Part shown: positions 46,373 to 60,017 of the stretch, one piece after another | Numbering within the stretch: position 1 is the first letter of the stretch | Layout of the letters: each line of letters begins with the position of its first letter | Assembly (NCBI GenBank): GCA_001465935.1 | Contig: LNKV01000024.1 | Span: 477,453 to 541,452, forward strand | DNA length: 64,000 nucleotides | Reading direction: 5' to 3' | Source: Clarireedia homoeocarpa | Taxonomy: Eukaryota; Ascomycota; Leotiomycetes; Helotiales; Rutstroemiaceae | Made by a program: the position numbers and the translations under genes | Notes under the pieces: model-generated | What the model saw: only the letters and a program-made list of their open reading frames with translations | Databases searched by the model: none | What the model was told of the DNA's origin: nothing

Positions 46373-47275
46373 ACACGGGAATCACGTGCACTTACTGATC
46401 TTTATATAGGTGCACTTTGGGCTGGCCTGGTGCCTACAGTCATTGCTCTAGCTGTTTATTTCTGTTTCGCCGACGTTGTGCTTATCGGGCAATGTCTTTA
46501 CTACAATAACGTCAATGCTCAAAAGCTTCAGAACCTGGAATCAGCAGAGGCCCGCATGCCAACTGAGGAGGATGCTCTACTCACTCGTCGCAGAAGTAAC
46601 AGCAGTATTGGGCTACCTGGATCTCATCGACGTCGCTCTTCGACTATGAGTTCTGTCATGGACCATCATAATGATTCTCTCAGCAAGATTACCGACGAGG
46701 ATGACTCACCCACTGGGAACGCATGGCTCAAAAACACTTTGAGCATTTTAGCAGTCTTTGCCGTAGGAACTGCGGGATGGGTCATCGCATGGCAGTCCGG
46801 AGTCTGGACCCCCACTCCCGAGAATGGACCTAATAACCCGAAGACCAATGATGTTGCTGTTGGTGCTGAAGTTCTGGGATATTTCAGCGCTGTTTGTTAT
46901 CTTGGGTAGGTCTCACTCCCGTCAAATACTGGGTAGCATCATGCTAATCGTTGTAGGGCACGTATTCCGCAGATTATCAAGAATTATAAGGATAAATCAT
47001 GCGAAGGTAAGCTCCCCATGGCGTTCGCGGGTGCGCCAGGTTCTAACTAGAATATCAAAGGACTCGCTCTTCTATTCTTCCTTCTTTCTCTAATGGGTAA
47101 TCTCACCTACGGTGCCAGCATCTTATTCCATTCTCTAGAGAAGGAATATCTCATCATCAACACACCATGGTTGGTTGGCTCTCTTGGGACAATGGTCGAA
47201 GATGCTATTATTTTTGTTCAGTTCCGAATGTATGCGCCAAAGCCGGCTTCAACGTTGGCCGTTGATGATGAGTGA
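45930..47275 (+). CDS. PQ-loop vacuolar cationic amino-acid transporter (Ypq1/RTC2-like)
   Basis: Five exons, 45930..46028, 46106..46205, 46410..46905, 46957..47006 and 47061..47275, join in phase to 319 residues. Two PQ-loop repeats are visible: VPQLILNYRTKSAEGISLAF (PQ at residues 35-36) and RIPQIIKNYKDKSCEGLALL (PQ at 236-237), each followed by a helix with GDITNMSGA or GNLTYGAS. Seven membrane helices fit, with a hydrophilic Ser/Arg-rich loop between the repeats (TRRRSNSSIGLPGSHRRRSS). Yeast Ypq1-3 and animal PQLC2 move lysine or arginine across the vacuole or lysosome membrane; the same role is inferred here. Intron 2 contains a poly-A tract of about 50 bases. The central loop is longer than the helices require and is a likely regulatory region. 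Confidence 0.94.
46321..46371. repeat. Poly-A tract inside an intron
   Basis: About 50 A residues broken by one C (46338), inside intron 2 of the PQ-loop gene (46206-46409). It lies on the sense strand, about 38 bases before the acceptor. Length in an assembly may be inexact. Confidence 0.92.
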
Positions 47276-47891
47276 GAGCTTGATCAACGAACAACCGAGC
47301 ATCGTGTAAAGATAACAGTATTAGGAAGAGGCGTTTTGGATGTGTGGATGTGTGTGTGTGTTGGGAAATGTCAGTAAAGCATCAAATATCATTATATTTA
47401 TATACCATAGTTGAGCTCGCCTACAAAACTACATGGTAAATCCGATGGCCAGCTACTTCATACCATGTAGTTGGGTGAGTACGTGATCGTCGACTCGTAG
47501 ATTGCTTCGTTTGCTTGTTGGCTCTCCCAAAATCATGCCAAGCATAGGTTCCGAAATATAACCCCGCTAAGCCACATAATTTCGATTCCGAATCCCATAC
47601 GGCAAAGCGCAGAAATCCCCCCTTTGTGTAATCTCAATTGACCTTAACCTTACAGGTAAGTTACCAACAACTTCATTCTTCATTCATCCTCTGCTTGAAC
47701 TCCAGTCTCTCATTAACCTTGTAATTTTTCGATTGAAAGTCGCTACCTTGCTACTTTCACAGTCATTCCTTTCTAGTACAATCAAGCAATTGATTGGTTC
47801 TTTCCTTTGAATAAATAATCATTACGGCAGGACGACGCATCTCCTCTCCACCCCAATCCCCCACAAGTTCACCTCCGCATAAGGCTTCAAG
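47276..47891. other. Intergenic spacer between two plus-strand genes
   Basis: 3' region of the PQ-loop gene (TG-rich 47340-47365) and the promoter of the GH17 gene. No gene seen. Confidence 0.6.
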
Positions 47892-49031
47892 ATGCCTTCC
47901 ATTTCTACCTCCGCACTTGCCTTGCTCCCAATTGTCGCCTCGGCCGTCTCAGCAGCTGGCACTCTTGGTTTCGCACTCGGCGACAAAAAGCCGGATGGAA
48001 CCTGTAAATTCCAGGCGGACTACGAAGCGGACTTCAAGACTATCTCAAGCAGCGGCAGTAAACTAGTTAGAGTTTATGCTGCTAGTGATTGCGACACGGC
48101 GAAGGAGATCTTGCCTGCCGCGAAGTCGACCGGATTTCAGGTCGTCTTGGGAATTTGGTGTGTTTTTTCCTTTCCCACAGTCACCATTTTACACTGGGCA
48201 AGGGGCTAATTTATTTTATGATCATAGGCCCGATACCGACGATTCTTACACGAAAGATAAGGCAGCAGTAGTAGAATATGCTCCTAAATACAGCGACCAG
48301 GTGTACGCCATTACAGTAGGAAGCGAGTCAATGTATCGTGGAAACTTTACAGGGAGTCAGCTCGCGGAGAAAATCAAGGATGTGAAGCAGGCTCTTGGGG
48401 GACACTTCAAGGTCGGCACCGCGGACAGCTGGAACAAATACATGGATGGAACCGCAGATGCTGTTATTCAAGGAGGCGCGGATATCTTGTGAGTCCTCTC
48501 CACACTCGCCTAGGCATTTTGGGGAATTCACACTCGAGGGGTGCATCGGAAGAAAGAAGAAAGGCTAACAAACGTTAGGTTGTGCAACGCCTTCAGCTAT
48601 TGGCAAGGACAGGAGATAAAAAATGCTACCCACAGCTTCTTCGATGATATCATGCAAGCATTCGGTCATATTCAAGATGTGGCCGGCTCTGCTAGCTCTG
48701 GACCAGAGTTGTGGGTTGGTGAAACCGGTAAGAATGCTTCCACCCCCTTTGACCAAAATCACGGGACGGCGGCTGACGATGATTAAATACAGGCTGGCCA
48801 ACAGCAGGCTCCAAATACCAATCCGCAGTTCCTGGTGTCTCAGCCGCTCAAACTTTCTGGAGTTCTGCCATTTGCGGTATCCTCGATTGGGGTGTGAATG
48901 TGTTCTCATTCGAGGCCTTTGATGAACCATGGAAGCCAGTTTCTACTGGTCAGGATGGATCAGTTGCAGATGAGACTCATTGGGGTGTCTGGAACTCCGA
49001 TAGAAGCACCAAATACTCTGTCACTTGCTGA
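47892..49031 (+). CDS. GH17 cell-wall beta-1,3-glucanase/glucanosyltransferase (Bgl2-like)
   Basis: Four exons, 47892..48157, 48228..48488, 48579..48727 and 48793..49031, join in phase to 304 residues. A signal peptide lies at about 1-20 (MPSISTSALALLPIVASAVSA). The GH17 barrel starts GTLGFALGDKKPDGTCK and KLVRVYAASDCDTA. The predicted acid/base is Glu122 (ITVGSES) and the nucleophile Glu224 (ELWVGETGWP). The end, WGVWNSDRSTKYSVTC, is typical of Bgl2-type proteins and carries no GPI tail, so the enzyme is wall-associated or secreted. It cleaves or rearranges beta-1,3-glucan during wall growth. All introns are short (65-90 nt). No defects. Confidence 0.94.
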
Positions 49032-49900
49032 AGTGATTAAATGTGTGGAAGGTGTTCTTTCCAGAGAGATATTCCTTAAAGATCTAGATAAATTGTGATT
49101 CTGCAAGTTGAGATACCATTTAGAAGTAGTCGAATTTCCTTACCAATTTGTACCTGAGGATGTAATTCCCTTTTTGTTTTGTATACACTGTATTTTAAGC
49201 CAATGCACAGCATGTATATCAACTGTTCCGCTCACGATTCTGACCTGATCATATTGATCGTGGTAGAGTAATTTAAAATTCAAAATATGGTTGTTGCTAT
49301 CCACAGCAAGTTCAATGGCGTAGCACCAGCACCTCTCACCCACATTTGCCGCGAGGCGCATTGCATTGCATAGGCGGAATGGATCACACATAGTGGTCGT
49401 TATGGAACGTTGGAATTGTATCCCCCTGCCTGCTAATGAGATAGCTCCACGTTGCTGCATGCTTTGATGGTGTTTTTTTTCTATGAATATGAATACCTTT
49501 TCAACGTGCAGCGGGGTATCCCATACATAGGTTTATTTTAGCTGCATCAGCAGTCCATAAAAACGCCCGGAGCGAATTTGTGAGAGGTCAGGTCAGGTCA
49601 GGTCAGTGTTGGTCGTCCTATCGCCATAAATCATACGAAGCAGTCATTCCTGCATCGACGATAGTCTTAACAACGATGATGTCTACAGAGCAGCTCCAGC
49701 TCCAGCTCCAGCTCCCGGCGTCATTGCTCCTGGAGCTCCTACCGCGTTTTGGATGCTTTGGTGCTCCCGTCCGTCATAGCGATGAGAGCAGCGGGAATCC
49801 CTGCACGCGAGGAAGTAGTACATAGTATCAATAGCTGATATGGTTAGACAGCTGCGACCCTGGGAATAATGTCATTTAATATCCAAATGGAATGTTGGCC

Positions 49901-49933
49901 GAAGTCGAAGTCGAAGTCGAAGTCGAAGTCGAA
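49901..49933. repeat. (GAAGTC)5 microsatellite
   Basis: Five and a half hexamer copies, non-coding. Confidence 0.88.
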
Positions 49934-50253
49934 GGATGCCAGTTACTAGGTTCGTCCCCATTATATCGCATGAATTGCCATTTTCCGGCCCATCTCATAA
50001 GCTACTCCTCCTCCATTGACATCCCTCCATCTGTTCATAATACGGTTCTAGTCCTGGTGGTGGACTGACAAAATCAATCGACAGCAGATGCCACACAAGA
50101 TCCGGATCCGTCAGCAACAGCACTTTTCTTCTAACCCCATTCTTCTTCTTCTTATTATTCTTCTTATTCAACCGTCGCTGCGCTGGGCAACAATTCTCCA
50201 TGTTACGTCCTTTGCTGGAATATTCCCTTCCTCCCGTCCTCCCGTCCTCCTTC

Positions 50254-50302
50254 CTCCCTTTCCCTTTCCCTTTCCCTTTCCCTTTCCCTTTCCCTTTCCC
50301 TT
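50254..50302. repeat. (TTTCCC)8 pyrimidine hexamer repeat
   Basis: Eight TTTCCC copies on the plus strand. As GGGAAA on the other strand it could form purine-rich structures. It lies about 500 bases before the coiled-coil gene. Confidence 0.88.
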
Positions 50303-50808
50303 CAATGACTTGATTGTATCGCACTGTAATTCTTAATTTCTTCTCTCCCCATTTCTCTGTCCTCGTACGCCGTTTTCTCCTCCCGCACCACTTTCACTTC
50401 CCTGCCAATCAGTCAGCCGTCTCAACCAAGTAACCCAGCGCCTTCACCTGCCAATCTTTAATTACCGAACGCGTCGCGATTAGAACTAGACCAAGAACCC
50501 CCAAAATAATTAATCGAGGGCGTCTGTGTCTGCCGGAAAGACTAAATCTCTCCAAATATCAACAAAAAAAGTAATAGCAGCAGAGGTGTCCCATCGTCAA
50601 ACGGAATTTCTGGAAGTTGTTTATTGAAGAACATCTACATGAAGAACAGTTACAGACGATTCATTTTCGTCTGTACTGTTCTCTGATAGTGTGGTGAGTT
50701 GTTTCTTATTTTAAATATTTTTCTGGTCCTATCAGTCCTGTCCTGTCGGCAAAATGCTGGAAAATGGATAAAGGACATCTGTGTTAACGCACGCCAACCC
50801 TTACGCAG

Positions 50809-53800
50809 TCAATATTCAGACACTCTCTTCATTCTCTCCAACTTCTTCCCGTACGGCGGCAGAGGCAGGATTCGAACTTCAATATCCTGATCCTTCCAAG
50901 TCCCCTGCATTGTCGACAACTTCAACCGCTGAGGGTGGAGGTTCGTCTCCTATCCTTCCACCTCTACCAGAACCAACCATCAACGGACATACACTCGATC
51001 TCCTGAGGACGCCCCCGTCAGGTCCACCTTCGGAACCTCGCACGGATACTAGCGTTTTCTATACGGCTAGTTGGGGATCGCCTTACCAAGACCCCTTCGA
51101 GTCTTCAGTGGGGACTCGATCTGTCTACAGGAGCGCATACAGTGAAGCATCTGAGGACTCGGAGGATCTGCCAATTCGGCATCTTGAGTTGCACACACCC
51201 TACCTACGACCTCCTCCATCTTTCACAAGGTCCCAGACTGAACCTGATTTTGTGTCCCACGACGGTCTCATCAGTGCTGCGGTACTTGCCAATCGAGCTC
51301 GCCGACCAGCTCATCGCTTGACCGAGGACTGGATACGACAACACACCGGCGGCGGATCTACAGAGAGTAACAATTGGCTCAGCGACGATCAGGCTGAGAG
51401 TGAGAACTCTTCACTGAGCGGATCATTCTCAGGGGACGCGACAGACTCCCTACACCCTGAGTCCGATCCAAGGACCCCAACTCTACGGAGGGTTTCACAG
51501 CCCAGCGAACAATCTATGTGGCAATCGCATGGCCACAGGAGGCAGGATACGGGAGAAACTTTGACACAGGCAGATATTTCGGCCTTGACTGAGCGCGAAA
51601 CACCAAATATGGCGACAAAAAATGAAAATGCTTCCGAGGTGAGGACCTCAAATAGTACATCTATTGACGAGAAACCGTTACCCCCTCCACCGCAAGCAGA
51701 ACAATGGGCTTCCAAAGCTCTGCCACGACCAACATCTTCCTCCTCTCCTACACCCCCACGACCGAAGAAAAAAATACCATGGAAAGGCAAGAACATATTA
51801 GTTTTGCTTCCATGGGACAACGAGCGCGGGAAGCGAGGTGGGCCACCAAAGCCGATGACCGAAAAGGATGTAGCAGCGATGTTGAAGGACTGGGAGCAAC
51901 TGGGTTACGATACCACAGGATTCAACTTGGGTTCAGATGGCGAGAACGAAGGCGATGGCGGTCCGGGACAGAGTCGCATTGACTGGCCGCCGAGGTCGGA
52001 TATTGAGGTTGAAAGAGCCCAAAGGAGCTTCCGAGTTAGTATTCCGGACAAACGAGGTAAGTGAATTCATGAGAACATTTCGAATATTTATTTTGTTAAG
52101 TGTGAGGGAAATACATCCCTTGCTTCGCTTGAGCAGCACTCCCCCCTTCATTCCTTGAATAGCTAAGATCAACGACATGCGCTGCATCATTTCACACTTT
52201 GATGATATCGCTTTTATATCTATATATATATATATATATACTAATGGATTGGATCAATATAGAATGGGACGCCTATGTCGAAGAATTAAAAGAAGCCAAA
52301 TTACGGGCGCTAGGGGTATCGCTTGGTGACGACGATCCTCTTCCCATAATATCTCCTGCAATACCCAATCTCAGTCGCCGTACTTCGATGCAGTATCCTT
52401 CATTACCTTTCTCGCCACCTTTACCAACATCATCAGCCGCAAGTAGTCACCTTGCTCACAATTCAAACCTCCCTTTTTCACCAGCCTTAATACCTGGAAA
52501 TGGATTGTCTACAAGTCAGAGCTCAAATCAAGGATCAATTGCTTCTCCAGCATCCATGCACGCACATTTACATGGAAAGCTTGGCATGCGGCATAACTCC
52601 GTGTCTTTCGGGCCAAACGGGGATCATCCATTCGGTTCTCCGTTCCAATACCCTCGACAATCATCACCAGGTGTCTGGTCCCCACAACAAATGCTTTACC
52701 AACATGGCCATCGCGGTGGCTCTCCTTCTATGCACAATCTGGGTTCCATTATATCACCTGCTTCGCCCCTATCTCAAGACGGATATCTTCCACCCAATGA
52801 CCTCATGGCGCAGCGACAGGTTTTGTTACAGAATCAGTTACTGGCCGCTGGCCCGCGTGTTTCTCCACGACTTCAAGAAGTCCGCGAGAGTGAAGATGAA
52901 CACATTCATGAGATGCAAAGCAAGAGCCCTTCTAAGACTCCGGAAGCACGCCAACCTATTAAGCACAATTCGAGTGCAAGCCTACAAAAAGAAATTGACG
53001 ACGCCGAGTATCATCTTGAAGAACAATTCCAACGACAGCTTGATGGCGACGACTATAGTCCCCATTCGAATAATGGGGACATGGACAAGGCATTTGAGAA
53101 TGAGCCTAGGCCTCACGTGAGGACTACATCAATTATTGGTGGTGGCATTGGATCTTCTCGTTTCATGGATGATTCAAGAGAAGGTCCTGTCCTGCATCAT
53201 CCTCAGCCTCATACCCGCGGACATTCTTTGTCTCAGCGTCCGTTCCAAGATACTGAAGACATGTCCAGTGGCGAGTCTAAGGCTGGACTACGCGGTGTGA
53301 AAGATGCTGGCAAATATGATTTGTCCGATATCGAGACGAATCCTAGCAATCTTGGGACGCCAACATTACAGAGTGGTATTCCAGTCCATAGCCATGATCG
53401 GAATATGTCTATGGCGAGCAATCCATGGATTGATGCCGAATCGATGCAAAGCAAAGTGAATCAAGTCACTCATCGCAGCAAGCCGTCGATGTCAACCTTG
53501 AATGTGGCTGCCAAACCTTTCAAATTCGATCCATCCAGCTCATTCCAGCCTAGTCAATTTTCTTTCATAAACAACAGCAATTTCCAGCCCACAACTTCAG
53601 TCAATTTCGCAGCTTACGCTCCACATGGGCCATCTTTTGCTGGTGCTAATAATAATAGCGGCCACGTCATGAAGAACTCCTTTAGCAAAGTTAATGCTGT
53701 TGCTCCTGCATTCTCACCGGCAGCGCCTGCTTTTACTCCCAACCAGAGCGATTTCAGTTTTACTGGACCAACTTTCCGACCGGATGCACCCACTTTCACA

Positions 53801-56800
53801 CCCTTCAGCTCGAATAATTTCTCGAATTCTATGAGTGATACTTCTGGAACTGAAGCTCAGAAATCCTCCATATTTGGCAATATAGATCTCAATACTATCG
53901 ACGTTAGTAGAGCTGTCAAGAAGTCAAAAGCAATTCCTATTGTGCGGCCAGATAGCAGTCATGAAAAAGAGAACGAGAGTCAAATTGCTGAGGACGAATG
54001 GGGTCGACCTAAAAGGGATGAAAGCCGCGTTAAGAGAATGCGTGGGACCGATGAAGATGGTAAATCTGAACCACTATTTGCAGAGCCTTCTCTTCATCTC
54101 GGAGAAACTTTCCGGGAACAATCCCCTCCAAAGGAAGATCCCGCTCAAGTCACCGAAGCTGACAAGGAGAACCTTGAGCCCGTTAGTGAGGAGCCTGAAG
54201 AAGTACCCGAAGCCGGCTCAGACGAGCATGTAGAACAAGGCGAGACAGAGTTCGAGCCCTTCGAATTTCATCAACAGAAGATGGCAGAGGAATTCAACGC
54301 AGCACGCCCTTTCCCGTCTCGAACTCAGGGTGCAGACCAAAATACTGATGGTTCCGATGACGAGTTTGTCGATCAAGATATCTCACATTCCAAGACTTCA
54401 TCGACAAGCAGCCAACACGCGCATAAAAGGCCCTCATCTTCGCTTTCAGCGAATGCCAAACCTTTCGAATTTCGACCTGCGGCCAACTTTGCATTCACGT
54501 TTGGTGAAAACAATGACCCTAAACCCGCGCCAGTTGCCTCTACTCTTCCAAAAACCGGACTTGCATCATCGAGATATGCATCGAGTCCTACGCCACCTGC
54601 TGCAGCTACGAATGAGTCACCGATCCTTCAGCCTGAGGAGGCTCATCAGTTCCAAAATGCTCTACCTCAACCTCAAAGCCCTCCTCAGTATGAAGAAGAA
54701 GTTGATCAATCTTCAGAGTTAGAGGAAGGCGAGATACGCGATGAGCCTACTTTCGAAGAGATCGATGCAATGATGACGCATATGAATCAAACGGAGAGAT
54801 CACTGGCGGCTCATAGGGATGATAGCCCAGGATGGCATCAATCAAGCCCCACCAGACAAATTCAACTTCCAATTCCCATGTCATCGCCAATTCGTCTGAA
54901 TCCGCAGCAACTCCTCCGTAGCGACGCTCCCAGCCCCAGTCCACGTCGTTACAATCATTCTGCAGTCACTGACTCACCTGATAGAATCTACTATCAAGAA
55001 CAAGATGACCCATTTGCAGATCCCCACTCTACAGCAGCTCTGGGCTCACCAGTCCATCGCCTCAATACCGGGACAAGCCTTCCGGTTAGTGATTGGGATG
55101 ATATGCTTAGCGAGGGCGAGGAGATCAAACTGCAAGAACGCGTAGGCTTCTTTGGTCATCATGTCAATGACGTTTTAGGGGGGTTGTTGGCTGAGAGGCT
55201 TGATCCTATGGAGAAAGCCTTAGAAGCCATTCAGATGTCACTGCAGATATTCGCAAATTCTGGAAGATCTCATTCACACCGGAGAGAGAGGCGTAGTCTA
55301 TCTGGCGCTCTTAGCGATGCTGACGACGAAGATGACGAAGACCCCCAGAGATCCATGAGCCCACGAAGGAACCCTAAGCTCGACAAGATTAGAACAGTTG
55401 TCCTCGACGCCCTCAATACTCACCAATCGAGGCCACAGACTGCCATCACGCCAACTGTTCCTTGGGCATCCCAAGATTCGCACAATATTCTACAAGCTGT
55501 TGAGGAATTGAAGCAACAATTCGGCCAGTCAATGCACTCTAATTTCCACGTAGAGAATTTGCGGACTATTATTGAGGAAGCTATCGAGAAGCGTATCCCT
55601 GCCGACTCTAAAGCCGATGATTCTTTGGCTGTTAAGTTGGCGGAAGCGGAGGCGAGGATTGCTACTCTTGAAGAAGAAGCCAGGTATAAGCTGGAAGAAC
55701 TTGAACAGAAGTCGGAAGCTAAGATTTCCGAGCTTCAAGAGAAACTTCATCGTGCCGATGAGTGGGTTGAAGAAGAAATTCGAAAGCGTAGATCTGCTGA
55801 AGATTCTAAAGCCATGACAGAAAGACTTATGGCAAGCTCACTGGAAGAGGAAGCACGTCTACGACACCTCGTGGATGAGAAGACTGCGAAGGCCGAGAAC
55901 GAGATCTTCGACAGGCGAAAAGCTGAGGATCGACTTGCTGAGGTTCAAAGACTCTTGCGTAACGCATCTGAGGAAGAAGATCGTCTTCGTGATGTCTTGA
56001 TGGAGAAAGATGCTAAAGTCAGACAATTATCGGAAGAACGCGATCACAAGGTAAGAGGTGTCGAGGAATCGAGGGGCAAGATGAACATGCGTATTGCCAT
56101 GCTGGAGACTGCTCAGGAAATGGCTCGCAAAACCGAGGCCGATCTTACTGCAACTATACATATGGCAGAATCAGAATTGCGAGAATCACGCGCTCTTGCT
56201 CACCGGTGGCAATTAGAGGCCGAAAGCGCTATGGAAGCTGCCAAGCGACACAGTGATGACGCCGAACAAGCCAATGAGACTAACAGAGATCTTCGGAGGA
56301 CCATCGAGACCCTGAAGAATCAGATGGAGGAAAGTATCCGCGTCCGCGAATCCATGAGATCGAAATTAATGGATTTGCAGGAGGATATGGCCAGAGCCGC
56401 CCGTAACATTTCCCAAGAGAATTCACGACGTGTCAAGAAGGAGCAAGAGCTTCTTGCCCGACATGAAGTTCTTGACGCTAAACTTCAGGCAGAGGCAAGA
56501 ACCAGGGAGCGCCTGGAAATGGAGATTGAGCGACTGGAAAGTGGCGAGCGCCAAGGAATGCGCGCTGTCAGCGAATGCAAAAGGCTGGAGGCTCTCGTTA
56601 CCGAACTCCGAGATGAAAATCATGCAGCTCAGAAGGATGTTCTACGATACAAGCGTGAATTTGCAGAAGCCCGAGAGTCTGGTTTAGCGGAAGTCCAACG
56701 CACGAGAAAGTACATGCAAGTTGAGGTAGACTCTGCCAACAACCAAGTTAATGTTGTGAGGGAAGAACTTGAGAATCAAATCCTGAGTCTTCGTAACCAA

Positions 56801-58153
56801 ATCGATTTGGTGAAACTGGATGCCGAAACTGCAAAAGAACAACACGAAATGCTATTAGAAGAGGCTCAGTCCTCTAGGCAAAGAATGGCCGATGAACTTC
56901 GTCGGAAACATCAGGATGAGATCGAGGACATGGAGACACAGCATGCGCGACGACTCAACAACGCAATTGAGGATGCCCAACGTTCGGAGCAACACCTTCT
57001 TGAACGACTGAGTCTTTCGACAGCTAAAACTGAGCACCTCCAAGATCGTGTATCTCATCTTGAAGACAAGCTTGAGATTGCCAAGTCTGCCGCTCAGGCT
57101 GCTGCAGGGGCTGCAAAAGCTGCAAGGTCAGCAAGCGGGTCCCTTCCATCCCCCGCTATGTCAGGAATTGCATCACACACTGCTGAAGCGCCGGAAAGAA
57201 TTTCGCCTCAAGCTTTGCGCGAATCAATCATGGTTCTCCAGGAGCAACTACAAGATCGTGAGCTAAAGATCGAAAGTCTTGAGCAACAACTTTCTGGCGT
57301 TGACCCAGACGCGGCGACCAAGATCAACAAACGCGACGATGAAATCATGTGGCTCCGCGAACTCCTATCGGTTAGGAAAAGTGATCTCCAAGACATTGTA
57401 AATACTCTGTCACAAAACTCTTATGATCCCGATAGCGTTCGCGACGCAGCCATCCGCCTGAGCGCCAACCTCCAAATGGAGGAACAAGAGCGCGAACGTG
57501 CAATGAACGGCGGTTCTTCCCTCAACCTTCCAAATATCGCAGCTTCAATCGCATCAAGTCCACGTGTTGCTCAGGTCGCAAACGCAGTGGGGCCATTTGC
57601 AGCAGCCTGGGGTAACTGGACGCGCAAGACGAAAGAACAGAATATGCCCGCCAATGCAAGAAAGGCAATGGAAAGTAACAACAATGCTACCCCCAGCAAA
57701 GCTGGAAGTAGTTCTAGCTTCCTGAGTGGACTGATGACGCCACCAGCGAGCAATACCAGACTCACGGATACCCCTCCTGGAGCGCCGGGTCCTGTTCAGC
57801 CTAGAAGAGAGCCTACAGCCTTTGCGAGAGAGAATGCAATGAGTGCATTTAGTGCAACTGGACAACGATTTACTGCTGCTCAATTAATGAACCGTCCAGG
57901 TATTTCTACACCAAGACGTGCCGATAAAGTTCCTGTCCGGAGGGAGACACCTAGTACCCCACCAATGATGAAGAGCAGCAGCTATGACAGTGATGCTGTG
58001 CCTCGTGGAGAAGAAACAAGCAGCGGACCCGCTCTTGGAATGAGTCTTGGGGAAGAGCTTGGTGATTTTGGAAGTGATGCAGGCTTCTACGATGATGATG
58101 AGAGCACTGTAGATGAGATGGCTGGAATTTACTCTGGTGGATTCGGGCGGTGA
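50809..58153 (+). CDS. Giant coiled-coil protein (often labelled myosin-heavy-chain-like in fungi), about 2380 residues
   Basis: Two long exons are clear: 50809..52056 and 52263..58153. The first probably opens after an acceptor at 50807-50808 (CGCAG), because the frame has a stop at 50769 and no ATG; the short exon with the start codon lies further upstream and is not resolved. The early part (TLSSFSPTSSRTAAEAGFEL, then QYPDPSK, EPTINGHTLDLLR, VFYTASWGSPYQ) is conserved, from memory, in ascomycete proteins named myosin class II heavy chain, although no motor domain exists. The splice gives DKR-EWDAYVEELKEAKLRALG. A long disordered middle has AKPFKF and AKPFEF motifs. A heptad coiled coil covers about residues 1515-2155 (55560-57480), and an acidic tail ends DEMAGIYSGGFGR. 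Likely a cytoskeletal, spindle-pole or septal scaffold; role inferred only. Confidence 0.85.
52057..52262 (+). other. 206-nt intron with (TA)n and a perfect branch site
   Basis: Donor GTAAGT at 52057; TACTAAT branch site at 52239-52245; acceptor TAG at 52260-52262. A (TA)10 run sits just before the branch site (52219-52240). The splice joins the two long exons of the coiled-coil gene in phase. The whole intron is also partly open, so an unspliced reading of the second exon seems to begin inside it. Confidence 0.85.
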
Positions 58154-60017
58154 TACCGTCAGTGAACTTGGGATTTCTTTTGTCTTTTTCTCTCTTTCGA
58201 TTTTAATTTACTCTTTTTATGTTGCTTTCTTTAATGGAGATGCGAGGATATCCACAGGCACGAAAACTTTCTTTCATCCAGTAACCCCACTCAAGTCACC
58301 ATCTTTTACAATTACATATTTACATACATGACACGTAAATAATTACCCATTTATTAGTTCTAGAATGATACCCGGATCACGTTAGGAGGAGCGAACAGAA
58401 TCGAAATACCTTTTGGATAATTGGTTTCATTAGTAATATTGAAAAGGTGTAATACAATTCAATTGTAGGTATATCTGCGAGCAATTTGTACATAGTGTAC
58501 GTAATATGATTGTTCGATAATGATATGTTGATTTAAAGAGCACGCAAGATGTGCAGAGTTTTCGACATTCCTGGCGTCTGCAGCGAAAAGACTTTTGTAT
58601 ATATAGGATACGGGATGCCACATTTCCATCTTTAAATCTTTGATAATGGAAAAGCATAGTTATTTCGGATTTCACCCACACCTCTTGGTGGGTAGTGATT
58701 GTTCGGTGAGATGTTCTGACTGCTGACATGAAGTCTGGCAAGCAATCTGACAGATTACAGGTAGCAAAAGAACAACGCATCTTCACCCAATCGACCGATC
58801 TAAAGTAGGGAGCACATACAAAACCTCTTTTCTTGATAAGTGAAGAGCTTGTTTTTACAGTGTAACGCAGTGCTTCGGACTTGCCGCCGGTTCTGGATAG
58901 CAGGGTGGCACTGAACCTGAGGAGTGACACTCCCTCATGACCTCGATCTGTTATACATCAAAGGAGATCGTCATCTTAAACGGGACATTCTGAATTGCTC
59001 TAACTCAAGAGGAACTTCAAGGCGAGCTCGAGTAGCGGTCAGCGAGGTTCTATGAAAGCTGACGGATAATCGCAGCCCGGGGGAGAGGATAGGCACAAAC
59101 ACAACACGAATATGATTGTCCCGGGAAAGGAAACAACAACTTCGTCAAAGGCTTCAACAAACGGGCAGTTTTACCGTTGCTAGATGGCTACTGTTCTGTA
59201 TTATTCCGCCAGTGATCATACAATAAGATCTGCGGTTTTGAGACTTTGAGGCTTCGCTGTGCCCCGGCTTGTCCGGTCATTCTTCAATGAAGGCGCATCC
59301 GTTACACCTTAGGTCAAACCGGACTGTATCTCCGTATCAGTTTGTCCAATTTCATCCTCCAAACTTACATGTGTTCGGTTTCATGGCGTTCAGGAAGCGG
59401 GGTACCCGAAGATACGAGTCCTTCATGACTGCCGATGGTGGTTGAGCGAACTCCAATCGAAAGCTAATCCCCCGCAGAAAGGAGCTGCTATCAACATCAT
59501 CTTCTCTGGCAAGTTTTTCAAACGTAATGGAAAATGCAGTATGTTAAGCATTAGGAAGTTGCTTTAAGCTTCAGCCATCGTCTGATCACTCAAATCTTGC
59601 TCTCGGCGCGGCATAACATCGGGTATCTCAGTTTTTGCCGACCTCAATTAGTTTTCACATGTCGGTCCAGGCTAGAAATACGTCGAGAATGAGTTGAAGT
59701 GCCTCGGAAAGCCCCTCACTTTCTGTGCCTGAACTACTGGAGATGTTTCCGTAAATTGATGGTCAGACAAGGATTCCCCGCATCCGCAATGCTTTATAGT
59801 GCGGGGACACGGCAGTCTTATTGACAAGGAATTAATATTTGATATGCATCATGAGCGCAATTGAGAGGCTTCAGCGAACAGGAAGGTGGAAACTCATTGC
59901 AGGAGATAGGTCCGGAGTACGGTGTCGAGAAGAGATAAAAGATAGGATATTTCCATTCAACATCTTCATCCAGACATCAATCGTTTCAGGCAACACAATC
60001 ACTCCAGAACCTTGACA
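58154..60017. other. Intergenic spacer, no supported gene
   Basis: The 166-codon minus frame at 58430-58930 shows no signal or domain and overlaps the probable 3' region of the coiled-coil gene. The sequence from 59000 to 59850 has many short frames only. A GATAAAA element at 59934-59940, 78 bases before the CFEM start, may act as its TATA element. Confidence 0.5.

Larger units (their letters stand above)
49032..50808. other. Repeat-rich spacer, promoter and undefined 5' exon of the coiled-coil gene
   Basis: Contains GGTCA (49586-49606), CAGCTC (49691-49715), GAAGTC (49901-49933), TTC/TTA (50145-50165) and TTTCCC (50254-50302) repeats. The start codon of the following gene should lie in the last few hundred bases, but I could not fix it. 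Confidence 0.5.

Noticed and set aside
58430..58930. 166-codon minus-strand frame
   Set aside because: Lies in the 3' region of the coiled-coil gene; no recognisable feature.
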